NCBI GenBank assembly: GCA_013365365.1
Contig: JABVXU010000039.1
Location: forward strand, 186,001-250,000
From: Cruorifilaria tuberocauda
Lineage: Eukaryota > Nematoda > Chromadorea > Rhabditida > Onchocercidae
Length of the DNA: 64,000 nucleotides
Reading direction: 5' to 3'
The notes under the pieces are model-generated. The model did not search any database. It had not been told where the DNA came from and saw nothing but the letters and a program-made list of their open reading frames with translations. The translations under genes and the position numbers were made by a program. Positions 23,334 to 39,174 of the stretch are shown one piece after another (positions within the stretch are counted from its first letter, which is position 1; the number at the start of each line of letters is the position of its first letter).

Positions 23334-24988
23334 TCATTTGGAACGACGTAGAGTCCCTAGAAAATAAAAAAATATCATCAACAAAAACAATCCAATTAGA
23401 GAATCTTTTGATTGTCGATTGAACCAGTTTCCAATACTGTTGACTATACCATCCTCCTTCACATTATCTTTCTCTCTTTCCGACTCACTTTTAGGATGTG
23501 TTTTCTCGAGTACCAAGAATTCTCTAAAAATGTAGAAGAAATCTGCAAAAAAAATCAAATTTTGAATGTTTTGCTCGAATATGTAATGTATTATAAATAT
23601 GGATTTGGTCCTATGATACAAAAGTAATAAGGAAATGCATTTACAATTACTACTTTTAATAACTGAACTTTGCTTGTCTAAAATAAAATCTAGTGGACTG
23701 GCGGGAAGCCCCACTCCGAATTTAAGAATACTTTATTCTCTTATTTTCTGATTAAAAATATTAAGAACAACTTTGACATTGATCGGGAATATTCATCAGT
23801 AACTGCATCGAGCATTAGCTGTTCAACAGGAGGTTTATCGGAATCACAAGTTTGACCTGATAAAACTTTACCTAAAAAAGGATATCAAAAGTAATAAGAA
23901 ACTTAAAATGCAATAAAGTGCTTAAAAAATTGAAAAACTAACCAATAAGTCTTGTTAGACTATGATTTTCGTTCTGCATTTTATCACGAAGAAAATCCAA
24001 AACGAGAAGCATTTTCGGTTGTTGTGCATCTGACCATTTCTTGACATTTGCTTCACGACGCCACGTTAAAATACATTTTGTCGAACCATGAGCAGTAATA
24101 TGGCCTTTTGCGCTTGGCAATGCCTAAAAATGTAAGGATGAACTTTTTTATCAATATGAATTCCGTTTCCTTTACATATAGCATTTTAGGATAAAGCACT
24201 AAATGAAAATTAGTAAGGAGATCAATATACTTGAAAATTCTTAAATTAAACTATTTTTTCATTTCTTGCACAAATAAACAGTACAGAGATATCTACGCCT
24301 GGTTCACTTTTCAATTTGAACTGCAATGGCCGTTCACTAATGTTGCTGAGGAGAAGCTGTACACGCGCAACATTCGGTAACTCCTTTGTTGGAATAAAAT
24401 GCAACATTGTTGCCCTAAAATAAGTAAAAAAAATTTGTTCAAGCTTACCACTATTTGAAATATTCTTCCTAAAGTTCAAAAAATTTAATCCTATATGTTT
24501 CTATTGTAATTCTCAGTCATGAATCTGATTAAGAACGAAGACTTACATTCGACGTCTAGGGCTTCCAGTTCGTACATTTTTTTCCTGCACGACTTTCTCT
24601 TCAACTTTCTGAATTAGTTTGTAATCTTTTCTAGGAACCAATCTTCCGGAAATTTGTTTAACATTTTCCGGTAAATGCCGATTATTACGATTTTCAATTG
24701 GTAAAGAAGTGTTAGCACTCGAGTTGTCGTCTTTCGATTGTTGAGTTGCACCAGGTATGAATTCTTCCGTAGATGTAGAAGTGTTATCGGGATCTTCTTT
24801 CCCTGTTTTGCTTTTTTTCGTACCTTGACCATCCCTTCAAAAAAAGTAATAATCACAATCCACGTTTTTCTTCTATTAGCGTGTACAAACTCTTAGTGAT
24901 TGGAAGTGCTAATACTAAACATTTGTACTCTGTTATGAACTCAGTAAGCTAGCTAAAAATACCTCGCAAGCATTTGACATTTTGGCAT
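23334..24988 (-). CDS. Tail-anchored MSP-domain protein
   Basis: Six exons in transcript order: 24988-24963, 24834-24547, 24414-24285, 24123-23943, 23871-23772, 23523-23334; phases close to 304 residues. Residues about 10-104 are polar, Thr/Ser/Asn/Lys-rich and probably disordered. Residues about 106-200 form a major sperm protein (MSP) domain of the nematode kind: LHFIPTKELPNVARVQL, LLLSNISERPLQFKLKS, PSAKGHITAHGSTKCILTWRR and KKWSDAQQPKMLLVLDF. A charged linker (KSESEREKDNVKED) precedes a hydrophobic segment at about 283-300 with a short RRSK tail, so it should insert post-translationally into the ER or outer membranes, like VAP proteins. VAPs use MSP domains to bind FFAT motifs at contact sites; whether this one does is unknown. 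The start ATG (26-base exon 1) is the weakest part of the model; no acceptor is seen next to it. Confidence 0.85.
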
Positions 24989-26002
24989 TAATTTAAAATA
25001 TACATTTTGAATTTTCAGAGACATACTCTTTACCCCAGTTTATGATTAACAGCACAGCTTTATTTAGTAATGATTAAAAAAAAATTTCAAAAGAAACTTC
25101 ACCGCCACACTTTTTTCTCACAAGATAACACAATCTTCGGAAAAAACAAACGATTTTAAGTGTAAACTTATACATATCCGACATGATTACGTTCAAGCGA
25201 CCGCCTATTGCAATTAGAAAAGGCCGACTACTATGAGAAAACAACTGCGTCAATATTTTGAACGCAAAAATTTTTTCTCTAGTTAACCACCTGTCAGAAA
25301 CGAAACAATCTTTATTTTCCAATTAAACATTCCTACTATATTCTTTTCTAAATAATGATATACTACTAACAGCTTATTTTTGTTTATTTGATTAACCCAT
25401 GACCGCAAATGTCCAGCAAGAAAATCAATATCTTGAAATCTATTATATTATTTTTCCTTATTTTTTTACATCCTTAATCATGATTGCATTCATTACAAAA
25501 GAAATGTAGCAATTGATCATCATAGAAACATTGTATCAAATACGGAAGCCCCAAAATGATAAAATAATTTGAAAAATGCAACCAAGAATGCTGGCTGGCA
25601 TTATTCATTTGCATAACGTATGCAAAATGATAAAACTCAGGTAAGAACTGGAAAACAAACAATTCAAACACAGGAAGAAATAAAAACAATTCTAGTAAAT
25701 TTTCTGTCATCTCAGTAAATGGGTAAATTCATCAAACAGTAATAGATTGTGTTACATCACAAAAACGGAAATGATGAATCTTGAAAATTCATCAGTCCCA
25801 CTTCCCTGAAGTATTAAAAAATTATAACTTCTTGAGAAAATATCCGAATGCAACATTAAAAATCTTAATATCAAAAACAGAAAAACAGAAATAAAGGAAA
25901 TTTGAAGTCTGAACAAGACATCCCTTTCAACGTTCTTATAAAAACGCAAGTTGTGGAAACGTCAAAAGTCACTGCAAAAGTGAAAATTTTCAAGGAACTG
26001 GA
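24989..26002. other. Intergenic DNA between PRMT1 and MSP-domain gene
   Basis: About 1 kb between the PRMT1 stop and the start of the next co-oriented gene. Short minus-strand open frames (for example around 25074-25322) have no domain, no conserved splice sites and biased composition, so I do not call them. No clear poly(A) signal for PRMT1 was found. Confidence 0.5.
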
Positions 26003-28451
<2,449 letters not shown>

Positions 28452-29085
28452 TCACTAATAAAAAACAAACAAGTATTGTAATCTGTAGTATATCCAACTC
28501 TATATCTTCCAAATTTTATAACACTGCTCCTATTGATGAAAAAAAAAAAAACAGAACTCTTATCAATCCAAAATCCATTTATAGAAAACATATGGTTTAC
28601 TTCAACTATTACAGGATCATCAATGTTTTTTGAACAAAAAACTTTACGCGTTGATACGAAAAAGCCTATATTCGAAAACAAAAGTACTCATGGACATCTA
28701 CACCAAGTGATCACTAATATAACTGATTTCAATTAATCTTCTGTTAATCTCATTTTATAATTACAGTATTTGATTCTAGATATTTTGCAGTAAATCAGAT
28801 CAGATGATACTTGAAAAGATATTTTTCAAAGAATTATGAAATGCTACTCGATAATACTTAAGACTACTCATTATTGATATATGAATGAACAGTAAATCAA
28901 GAATGATAATGATCCTTTCAATGAATACTCTAAGTTACCTATAGGTATTTGAGCTTAACCCATTCTATATAATTCCGCCAGCCATCCTTCATTCCCATCA
29001 TTTTGCAAAAAAATGTTGCGTATCGGTATGCAACGTCTCTTCATCGGTATATCACACTGCCTGGTTAGTGTGTGCAATCTTGTAT

Positions 29086-29176
29086 TTGTGTACATCTGTG
29101 TGTGTATGTGGGCATGTGGGCGTATGTTTATGTGTGTGTATATGCATGTGTATGTGTGTGTATGTATGTGTATGTT
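29086..29176. repeat. TG/TATG-rich alternating tract
   Basis: About 90 bases of TGTG, TATG and GCATG units on the plus strand (CA/CATA on the other). It is nearly alternating purine-pyrimidine and potentially Z-forming. Open frames through it are low complexity (VCVC/THTH) and not genes. Confidence 0.85.
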
Positions 29177-32100
29177 TACTAAAAAAAAGTTTTAATTCCA
29201 TTTTCAACTTCCGATGGATAGTAAATTTGCATGCAAATTTATGCAAACTATTTTTTTTCATATGATTTTGCAAACTTTGCACGTATTAAAAACTTGTTAA
29301 TCTGACTGTAACAGGTGTAAAGTTAAAGTTAACTGATAGAGTATCGAAATCAAATTCATTCATTTCATTTTTTAAATTTATTTTATAATTTTCAAGAAGG
29401 AAATGAAACTTTTTGCAAAAATGTTTTCACCTGAAGAAAAAAGTTCGATTAGTTTCGTGATGCTGCAATTTCTGATAACACAATGATAAGTGGAATCGAC
29501 TGATAAGTAGCTGTAAACTGCGCAAAAATAAAAAATAAAAAATTTTCCATAATGTAATCCATAGTTCCATTGTGTATTGCAAATTTGCAAATGTTTATAA
29601 ATTTACTTTCAAATATCTAAATGTTTTCACTATTTCATCCCATTTACATTTTCATTTTGAATTTTTATCAAAATTTTTAAAAGAAATGCTCTCAGATTAA
29701 AAAGAAAAATCTCACATCTTTTCTCGAGAACTCTCGAAAAAAAAAGTAAGTTACCGGGGCTTCACTTTATCTTATACTCTGTAAATCAAAAATTAAAATC
29801 GTTTTAACGGTAAGCAGATGAGTAATTAATTTCGATAAAAATCATTTTACGAATGTTTTATCGCGATAAAATGAACTCAATCAATAAAGTTTGAAAAGTT
29901 GTTTTTTTCTCTTTTGCATTTATGAAATGTTTAGGAGAGTGTAGCTATTCTCAAATGAGAATTGCTTTAAAACTTTGGAACTCATCTCTAGAGAATTACA
30001 ATATTTCGAGTCTTAGTTGAGATTAGAGCCTAGCACAAAATAAATTGATTTTTCTATAGGAACTTTCAAGAAATCATAGCGATGGATTGTTTTTTTCAGA
30101 CTATAATTATCATTGTATTACTTAATAGAAAAGATTAAAATCTTTATGGGTATTGTAAAAAAAATTATGAAAATTTTCAAATGATCGAAGTAAAAATATG
30201 TAAATTTCTGAAGTTCAGTTTGATGTTAATTATATATATTCAAAAGATAATACGTTGCTAATTTCATTTTGCAACGAGAATTTTTTAAAAATTAAAAGTA
30301 AATTTAGAAAAAAACCAAAAAAACTTGTAATTTCGAGTCAGTCTACGTTAAAGGGTTTTTTTTTGTTTAATTTGGTCAAGAGTATTTTAATTTTGGTAAG
30401 TTAGCTTTATTCTTATCACACTATGTCTTATGCATATAAAATGAAAAACCTAAAATTCATTTTTTATTGACGAGTTTTTTAAATTTTAAGAATTCTAGCA
30501 AAAACTAGGTTAAATCTATGAAAAAATTGCTAATTTGTTTAAAAACTAAATGGGAAAAAAAGAGAAAAGATATTTTATGATAAATAATCCACTTAAAGAA
30601 GGCTGAAAAAAAAACCTGTTTCTGTTTTTTGGCATTATTTGTTTTAAAAAATTGTTCAAATTTTTAAAAATGTTTCGTCTCTTTCAAATTCATTTAATCA
30701 AATGGATTTTAAAAGACATTGTTGACAAAATGTTACTCTTTTTCAATCTCTCTCTCCCTCTCTTTCTACTTTACTCTCGTAACTTCAAGAAATTTTATCA
30801 TCTCGACATTCATCATTCCATCTAATGTAAAATTTTCCCTTCGAGGAAACAGAAATTGCACTCATTTGGTGCTTAACGATGAATTGATTTGAAATTAAAA
30901 TTTCAAGTGCTTCCATTTCTATTTCAATTTCAATATAAGCATCCGTTTTCACATATATAATTATCATTACTTTAATTTTACATTATAAGTTTTATATTTG
31001 CGGATTTTTAAACTTTAAGAGGAAACTTAATAATTCATTAATTGTAATGCACTCCTCACATAGGCATTTATCATTTTAAGCTTTAAATATAAATTTTTTA
31101 GGTTTGCGATAAGTCCTCGTGATAAATATAGTCCAGCTCATTATATTATTTTTATCTGTAGCTGTATTTAATTGAAGTTTTCTGTTCAATTAATCTTTAT
31201 CAAATATTGATTTAATTACATTCTATTAGATGAACTGATTCTTTAATACCGAAGATAAATTAACCTAGCATCATTGCCGTTATCAAAAGTTTATTATCAT
31301 ACTTTGATTACTTGCGATTAATGAGAAATAAATTATGCAATGATGTTTTGGGCCTGGACCTAAGTCTTCATATCCAACTAAAACTTTTTTCCCTTTTCGT
31401 TCTAGAAATTTTATCATGTCACTATTGCTTTCTCAGCTGATATATTATCGCTTGATTCGGGAATAATTTGATACCGTAACAAGCAATCTAAAGGTATTTC
31501 TAACTAGGTAATGAAACAATAAGAGAGGATGAATATTACAATTTTAAAATAAGTAATTCTCAAATGTATAAGTAAATAATGATAGTTAAAATGATTTCCG
31601 TGAGATTTTTCATGAATTTACATATTTCCAATTTAATTAAACTTTCTACTAATCCTACTTAATATAAAATTTTAAGTAAGTAAATAGCTAACATAGCTGA
31701 TGTAATTTAATGAAGAATGATGTGGGATTGAAGTGAAAGTAATGATGTTTTAGCTATTACTAATAATAGCAAATGCGATATTTGGATAGAAGTGGAGAAT
31801 AGAGGAGAAAGGATATTTGATGATAAGAATATCTGATTCTCATCAATCTTCTCGGATGGAATGAGGCAGACAATCATTTCACTGTTATAAATTATCCCTT
31901 TCTATTTGCACTGTTTTCATTTCCATTTTCAAATTCAATTTTTAGATTTAAATTGGTTTATTTTGGCATGGAAGAATACTCCATTGGATTGTTCATTAGC
32001 TATTCGTAGTTAATTATTCACATTTATTCCCTCTTGACCCAATTGATTAGCTGCCGAGTTGTTGTTTTTACTTTTCCTCATTTCTCATCACTTTTCGTTT

Positions 32101-32914
32101 ACCATCTAACTAATCAGTAGATATATTATATATTAGATATATTTTAAATTGAAATGTTAGAAATCAAAAATTCTTTCCATTCATAGACAGACGGAAACGC
32201 ATTGGAACATAATTATACTAATCATTCTTATCATATTCAACATGAAATGAATGATAATTTATGATTTCGATCAGCTTATTCATTGATATTATTCTCTTTA
32301 TCAAAACCATTTATTTGTTCACTCAATCTAAAATTAATCTTTTCCATTTTGTATAGTTTTAAAAATGATGATTCATCGAGCTGAATCATTTTGAATATTT
32401 CAAATATTCATTCGAAGACATTTTACAGTCATTTTTGTAGAAAGGGAAAATTGAACTGATCAAAACCAGTAATGAATGAGCAAATATGAGCGAAATGTCA
32501 TCCATTCCTCAATCATCCAAAATGATCAGTTATCTTATCACAACACTATCAAGTATTCCATCAAATATTTACATGCCTTTGAAAATAGTTCCCATGAGTA
32601 TAACTGTTTATTTCTAAGCCTTTCTACTTTCTTATTATCTATTATCTTTTGCATGATCATAATTGAAAACGATTGGATTATATAAGTAGACGAAAGAGGA
32701 AAAAATTCTTGAAGTGAACATCCCTCCTTTTTTTCTCTCTTCTTTCTTTCAAATTTTTTTATTTCCATTATTTCCATTTTTTTTTGTAAATGTTTGGGGC
32801 GGAAATGTAGCAATACACCACCGCCATATTTAATTCCGCCAATGTTGTTGCAATACATATTTTACAATCATTTACCATTTCTTTTCATCTTTCTCTTTTA
32901 TATTCCCTCTCTTT

Positions 32915-32940
32915 CCTCTCTCTCTCTCTCTCTCTCTCTT
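32915..32940. repeat. (CT)n microsatellite
   Basis: A run of about 12 CT units within a longer pyrimidine-rich stretch (32700-32950). Confidence 0.9.
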
Positions 32941-33324
32941 TCTTTCTTCATCCCTTATCACCTTAATTGTTCGCCTATCATTGCACCGTTACTTTTAATT
33001 TTATATTTTCAAATTTCTTTCCACTTTTCAAGGACATTTTCATTCTTCCTAAAGTATTTCAGGTATTTCAAATTCATTCATATATTCTTGTAACGTAAGT
33101 AAACGTATGGCTGTATACGCTTACATCATTTTCACGTATATTTTCGTGCAAATTTTTTTTAAACTAAATTTCACCTTCAAAAAAATTTTCTGTCAGATAA
33201 ATCAATATCGAATTTATAAGTGACTGCTATTTCTGCATAATTATATGCTAATGATAGATAATTGTATGCATGCGTAATTTCAAAGCAAAGAGATTAGCCG
33301 TAGAAAAGAAAGGAAAGCATAGTT

Positions 33325-33418
33325 TAAGCGGAAATGTACAGCATAGCTCTAAGCGGAAATGTACAGCATAGCTCTAAGCGGAAATGTACAACACAGCCTG
33401 AGCGGAAATGTGCAACGA
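33325..33418. repeat. 25-bp minisatellite, four copies
   Basis: Unit begins TAAGCGGAAATGTACAGCAT and ends AGCTC. The first two copies are identical, the third has ACA for GCA-type changes, and the fourth is truncated and diverged (GAGCGGAAATGTGCAAC). It is GC-richer than the flanks. No spacers, so it is not a CRISPR array. Confidence 0.9.
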
Positions 33419-35370
33419 TATTATTTTTGCTACAGATGAAGCGCACATTGCTTGTGATATCTGTTGCTTACATTCTGATAAAATATATCATTATTCAGCG
33501 ATTATGCAAATGATTTCCCATTACTTGCAAATTAGACTCAGATTGTTTATTGGTAAATTCAAAATTAAAATTTCCTACTGTTGATAGAATTTGATTGAAT
33601 TTCTTATCGTTCAATGTGTATTAAGACATATTAAAATTAAAATTAAAATCTGACTTTAAAATTTGACAAATGATCCATTCTGAAATATGAAAGCGAATGA
33701 AATTGCCACACTTTTCTACAAATAAAATCGAAAAATTGATTTTTCCCTTTTGTATTGAAATTCAAACTTATCACTCAGAGTGATAACTTTACGAGTGCAG
33801 GAAAGAAAAGATGAGAGCAAAAATCGGAAGGGAATAAAAGAACTTATATCAATAAACTTTCGAGAAAAGTGTGAATGGACTAGATACTGCTAATATTTGA
33901 GAATTCGATCGTTCTATTCTTTTTTTCGATATTTTTTACTTTTAAATTAACATTCACAGAGAGGAAGAGAGAGAGGGAGAGGGTAAAAACGTTTTTCAGA
34001 TCAGAGAGATTTAAAACTGTATTCGATTTTACATCATTTCATTTGCCACAAAGTTTCATGCTAATTTTAATATCATCAAATTTAAATGCTGAATGTCAAC
34101 AGCTAGATAGATGTATTCCTTATTTTCATAAGTTTCTTATCAAAATTTCAATTATCAAAAAATGAAAATTCGGCTAATAAATTAAGCTAACGAAAGGTAT
34201 AGAATCCTTAATTACTATCCTAATGATCATTCTTAGCTTGTATAAAATTTGATCCTTATCTATCCAGCTATTGATTACTATTCAATTTATACATCTCTCG
34301 ACTTATGGAGTTTTTTGTAAGAGATCGATGATTTTCAATAACTTCAATTTCTTTTAATTCTTTCATTATCTCATACTTTTTTCATGTTTCTTGATCTCTT
34401 TCATTGCAGTGAAAATTTATATTCAAAATTTTCCCGTAAGATTATTAAAATTTACAAGTATCTACAAAACTTACAGTAACTCAAAATTACTCTAAGTAAT
34501 TATTAATTTCCTGAATTCATGGATCTTGGCTAAAGGATACTTTTTGTGTGTGTGTGTATGTCTGTATCAATTGCGTTTCAAAGATAGCTGAAGAAAAAAT
34601 AAAACGGATTAAGGGATGAAAATGACAGATGAATTATTCGATCATCCAATCTACCGGAAGGGTCATTCATCTGAATACCATTTTGCTAGTCCAATTTCTA
34701 CTAGTCCAGTAAATTAATTAGAGTTATTGGCCACATAGTATAGATAGATATACTTATCAACATTGATCATTACTAAACTGTTAATTGAAAGAAAAAATGT
34801 TTTTTTCCTTCCTTTTCATAAATTCCATCTCTTTCTTTTCTCTACTTCTCCCTCTCTCATCTTTTCTTTTAATTATCCTTGATAGCTAAATGAAAGTATC
34901 ACTTGATATCATTCTTCATAAGGAAATTTCCATTTCATCCTTCTTCACTACAACTCTTTTCCATTTTCGCTCTCGTAAAATTTAAATTCTTTTCATAAAT
35001 TATAAATTGTATCAGTTTGATTTATCAGTTAAATCATTTGAAGCTATTTTTGATCTTATCGATAAGTTTGATTCTTTCTTTTACTATCGATTATCACTTT
35101 CTTAAATAATCTTTTTATCTTTTTTTCCTGTCAAAAATCATATAAAACAAAATAGTTATCAGCATTTTTATTAAATGCTAATTATCGATTAGTGTATTTG
35201 AATTACTAAAATAACGCATATTTCATCATTGCTTTATAAATTAACCTTGTTTGATCTTATTGATTTTTTCTTAACAATTTACTTTGCTATTTATGAATGT
35301 ATTTATGAACGCTCGAAAAAAACACATTCCTAGAAGTAACTAAAAAAAAACGGAATAATCATTTACGAGT

Positions 35371-35384
35371 TTCACGTACGTGAA
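35371..35384. promoter_or_regulatory. 14-bp perfect palindrome TTCACGTACGTGAA
   Basis: A perfect palindrome containing two overlapping ACGT/CACGT cores, the type of site bound by bHLH dimers. It lies 180 bases from another perfect palindrome at 35545-35560. Function is inference only. Confidence 0.3.
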
Positions 35385-35544
35385 TGAAGTATTTTCACTT
35401 AAACATAGATTTAATAAAAAGAGAAGGATTTTGCTGATTGGATGGTGTTTGCCGAAGGATAAATGTGGTGTACCGTGACAGTTACGAGAGCAGTTGCCGA
35501 TCAGCCATCGATCCATTTATTATATTTATCCTTACATCGATCAG

Positions 35545-35560
35545 ATCGATAGCTATCGAT
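35545..35560. promoter_or_regulatory. 16-bp perfect palindrome ATCGATAGCTATCGAT
   Basis: A perfect palindrome in a cluster of ATCGAT words (35507-35560) and within a locally GC-richer stretch (35430-35570). This suggests a protein-binding cluster in the desert; nothing shows use. Confidence 0.3.
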
Positions 35561-37766
35561 GGAAGAAATCAATCGTCACTTATGATACTATCAGTAATCA
35601 AAAAAAAAGTTTAAAAATACTCCAATGTTAGCTTAATCTATGCTCTATTTTAGCTCCTTGACATGATTTATCAACAAATCCCTCGGAAATTATTTGAAAA
35701 TTTTTTTTTAATGAAAATTTAAATAATACTATTATCTCCGATACGACCATTTTAAAGCTGTCATTTTAATTCAATCATTAGATATTTTAACAAAGACTTT
35801 GAATTTTCAAAAATTCAAATTTTAAATATGAATGTTTAATGCAATCAAGATAATTTATCTGATTCCATCTTTCTTCTAATGTGTGAAATGAACATTTGAT
35901 TGAAAATTCCGGAATTCTACTGGTTTTTGATTTTAGTTAAAGATCTGCTAGTTTTTCATAACTGTACTGAATAGTTAAATTGCTTACTCGAGTTGTAATT
36001 CAATCAGATAGATGAGGTAATTTAAGCGGAATCTAAAATTCAAAATTAAAAGTATAAAAAAATGATAGAGAGAGAAAAAGGAAAATGAATATTCGTAATC
36101 TACCGATTAATTAAAGCTTTCAAAATTTCTAACCTAGATTTAAAAAGTAAATTTGGATAAAGAAGCAGTATTGTGAGATGTTTCTGATATGATAACAATT
36201 ATTATCACTTCTATTCAATGTCTAAAAATTATTTCAACTTTCTGATATAATGATTAAAAGTTTATTTTGTTGATATTTATACTTATGTAATATTTTCATA
36301 ATTATCAGACAGTTATCAGAACATCTCCGACAAAATCAATAAACCAAATGAATGCTAAATTTCAATTAGGAAATTTCATTTTAAAATTTAATATTATCTT
36401 TTTCGTTACTTCTTCAGCTCTTCCTTTCAAGTATTTATTGTCGATAATAATAATAATAATGATGGTGAAGTGAATGTTGCTGATAAATGATAAAGTAATG
36501 ATGATGATGATAATAGTATTGATAACTGTAGAACGCAGCAAATGGATTGAACGAATAGATAAATGGATAGAGAGACTATTTTTTTTTTTACATTCCATAA
36601 ATATTTTGGAAATTTTTTTAATTTGAAAAGTTTTTGAAATCGGTGTTAGATCCCGATTAGGTCTTTTCTTCTTCCATGAGAATCTCTTATCATTCCATTC
36701 TTTGCTTCGATATCCTAAAATGGAATGTTTCTTCGTTCCACTAAATTTTTTCATTTTTATACAATTATAAGTATTTTGCAAAAAGATCGAACAAAACATA
36801 TTTTGAAATTTCGAATGTTTCTTTGCTTTTTACTGACTGATAACAAATATCATCACTCAGTGATTAGCTGATAACATTATGATAATGAGTATCTAATAGC
36901 TAATGGCAATGTTTCTGAACTTCAATTATCGTATATATTTGATCATCCAGATAATGATTATGAAATTATTATATTCTCAAAAATCAATAATTTATTGATG
37001 GAAATTATTTTTTAAATTAATTGGGATTTTTATTTTTTGCGATAATTTGAAATTACTCCAGAATGATAATGAGGTGGAGTAAAGAGCTTATCATTTCCAT
37101 TCTTATTCTCTTATCTTATATAATAATTCAATTTGATAAGAGAAGATAGAAAAGCGCAAAAAAATTTCTATCGAAAAGATTGTCGATAATATTGATTAGT
37201 TTTTCGCTAATTTGCTAATTTCCACTATCAAATGAATTGATAAGACAATTTTGAATTTTATCTTTTGATGAGGGAAAAATATGAGCTTTTAAACGAAGCT
37301 TCCATCATTTTTACTTCTGTTATTAGATTTGATGACGTACGTGTGAGATAACGTATACTGATGAAGTACGAGAATGAGAGGTTTCGGTTGATTAATTTTC
37401 CTAGGAAAAATCTATTTGTCTTACGCTGAATTTTTAATTTCTATGCAGTTGTTTTAAATTTTCAACTATTTACTACTTGGCTAATTTATGGTAAATTCTA
37501 TCATGGATAGATTATCCAATAGGTTAAGGATACTCTGTTACTTATCAATTAAGTTACGTCAGATGATTGCTATTAAAATAATCATTCCAATTTCTTATTG
37601 ATAATATATGGTACTTCAGATAGTCTTTTCTTATTAAAAGTAATTTGAATGTTAGATTAATTAAAGTTACATTTGCTATATAGGATAGATAACAAATTAA
37701 TGATATAAGCTTGGAACAGTTTATCTGACTACTATAACTGGGCATTTCTATCAAACAATTTACGAA

Positions 37767-37842
37767 CTACTGATTGAAACTGATCGACTGATAACAACAT
37801 GAAGCTACTGATTGAAACTGATCGACTGATAACAACATGAAG
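37767..37842. repeat. 38-bp tandem duplication
   Basis: Two identical 38-base copies, the second starting at 37805. The unit contains CTACTGATTGAAACTGATCG followed by ACTGATAACAACATGAAG. Perfect identity implies a recent duplication. Confidence 0.95.
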
Positions 37843-39140
37843 CTTAGATTCAGTATTGAAAAAGGTAGCAAAATCACCTTTCTGATAGATAAAAGTCCTG
37901 ATGAATCAGATAGCTAATCATATCATCAATGATAAACAATAGATGACATACATACCACAATATCAGCAAATAATTGTGATGTGTAAGCGTACGTTTAACT
38001 TTTCATTCACTCATTTGCTTACTTATATTTTCTACGTATTTGTTTGTTTATATTTATTACGAAATTCATTTCATATATATTTTACTTATACTTTTTCGTA
38101 TGCAATTGTTATTGTGATTTGTAATTTACTTATACCTATGACGAATAGAGTGAATAATTATGACTGATAAAGTAAAATTAGAAAAGTTAACGAACTCTAT
38201 TTGAAATTATCGAAATTGTATTCTGTCAAAATATCAACGGATATTGATAATTATCGAATAGGTGGATTACATTTACATTTTTCTATGTTGTGAAGTATGC
38301 GAATGGTATATGATAGTAGCAAAATTGTAGAATTGGTTAATGTGCCGAATTTCAAACATATTTTCGAGATCATATAATTTAAGTTCTTATCTGTTTTTGT
38401 TATCTGATACTATTCTTATCTGATATTAAAGATACCTTCGATTTGTTGTTAAATGCTGGAAATATAAATTATAAATCGAATAAAGTATAAATTAACCTAA
38501 AATAAGGGAAAGAATTCATAGATATTTACGATTACATCATGGAAAATTTTTTATTTTTCACTTTTGTAGAATGAAATAGTAACTGAGGATAGTTTGGATG
38601 TCAAAGTACAGTACAATTAGCCATGATTTCTTAATAATTTTGTCATGCAAATTAATGCAAACATCGTCGACGATGCTGTTTGTCACTTCTTATCATCATC
38701 ATAACACCACTTTTCATTCTGTATGACCTTTAATGAACTTTATGGGATTAATGAGACCTTCACTTTTATATCATAGATGTTAAAATTAGCGTGAACGAAA
38801 GATTGTGATTAAGTAATGATCAAAAAGACTATAAATATCTTTTGTTAACATTATCGTTGACCTCTCTTAACATTCAAAATCAAAAGACATTTATTGGTGA
38901 TAAGACAAATTATTGGTTATCGATTATTGATAATGCAAGTGTTATTTTTCGCTTATGCTTAATTTCCAATCATTCATTTAAAAAATTTTATCATATCAGT
39001 GCAAAAGATGCTTCAATAATTTCTTTCAATTTAAAAATGAATTAATTTATTTCAGTTAATGTTTATCAATTAATAAAGAAGTCATTCCATTCCCGGAATT
39101 CGCTTCTCAATTTTGTCAATCTTATTTGATGCGCAAATGT

Positions 39141-39168
<28 letters not shown>
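39141..39168. repeat. (CA)n microsatellite
   Basis: Fourteen CA dinucleotides followed by a short CATACACGCATACA extension. Confidence 0.95.

Positions 39169-39174
<6 letters not shown>

Noticed and set aside
23640..23740. Open stretch reading GVGLPASPLDFILDKQSS as an extra exon of the MSP gene
   Set aside because: Including it breaks the phase with exon 6; the AA + A-GAA junction (23772 to 23523) closes the frame without it, so it is intronic.
25074..25322. 82-codon minus-strand open frame between PRMT1 and the MSP gene
   Set aside because: No similarity recognised and no compatible splice sites joining it to the MSP gene; most likely chance.
33325..33418. CRISPR-like direct repeats
   Set aside because: Units are contiguous with no spacers and the genome is eukaryotic; it is a minisatellite.
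36362..36799. 145-codon minus-strand open frame
   Set aside because: Low complexity (Ile run from an AAT repeat, Lys-rich), no start or splice context, no domain.
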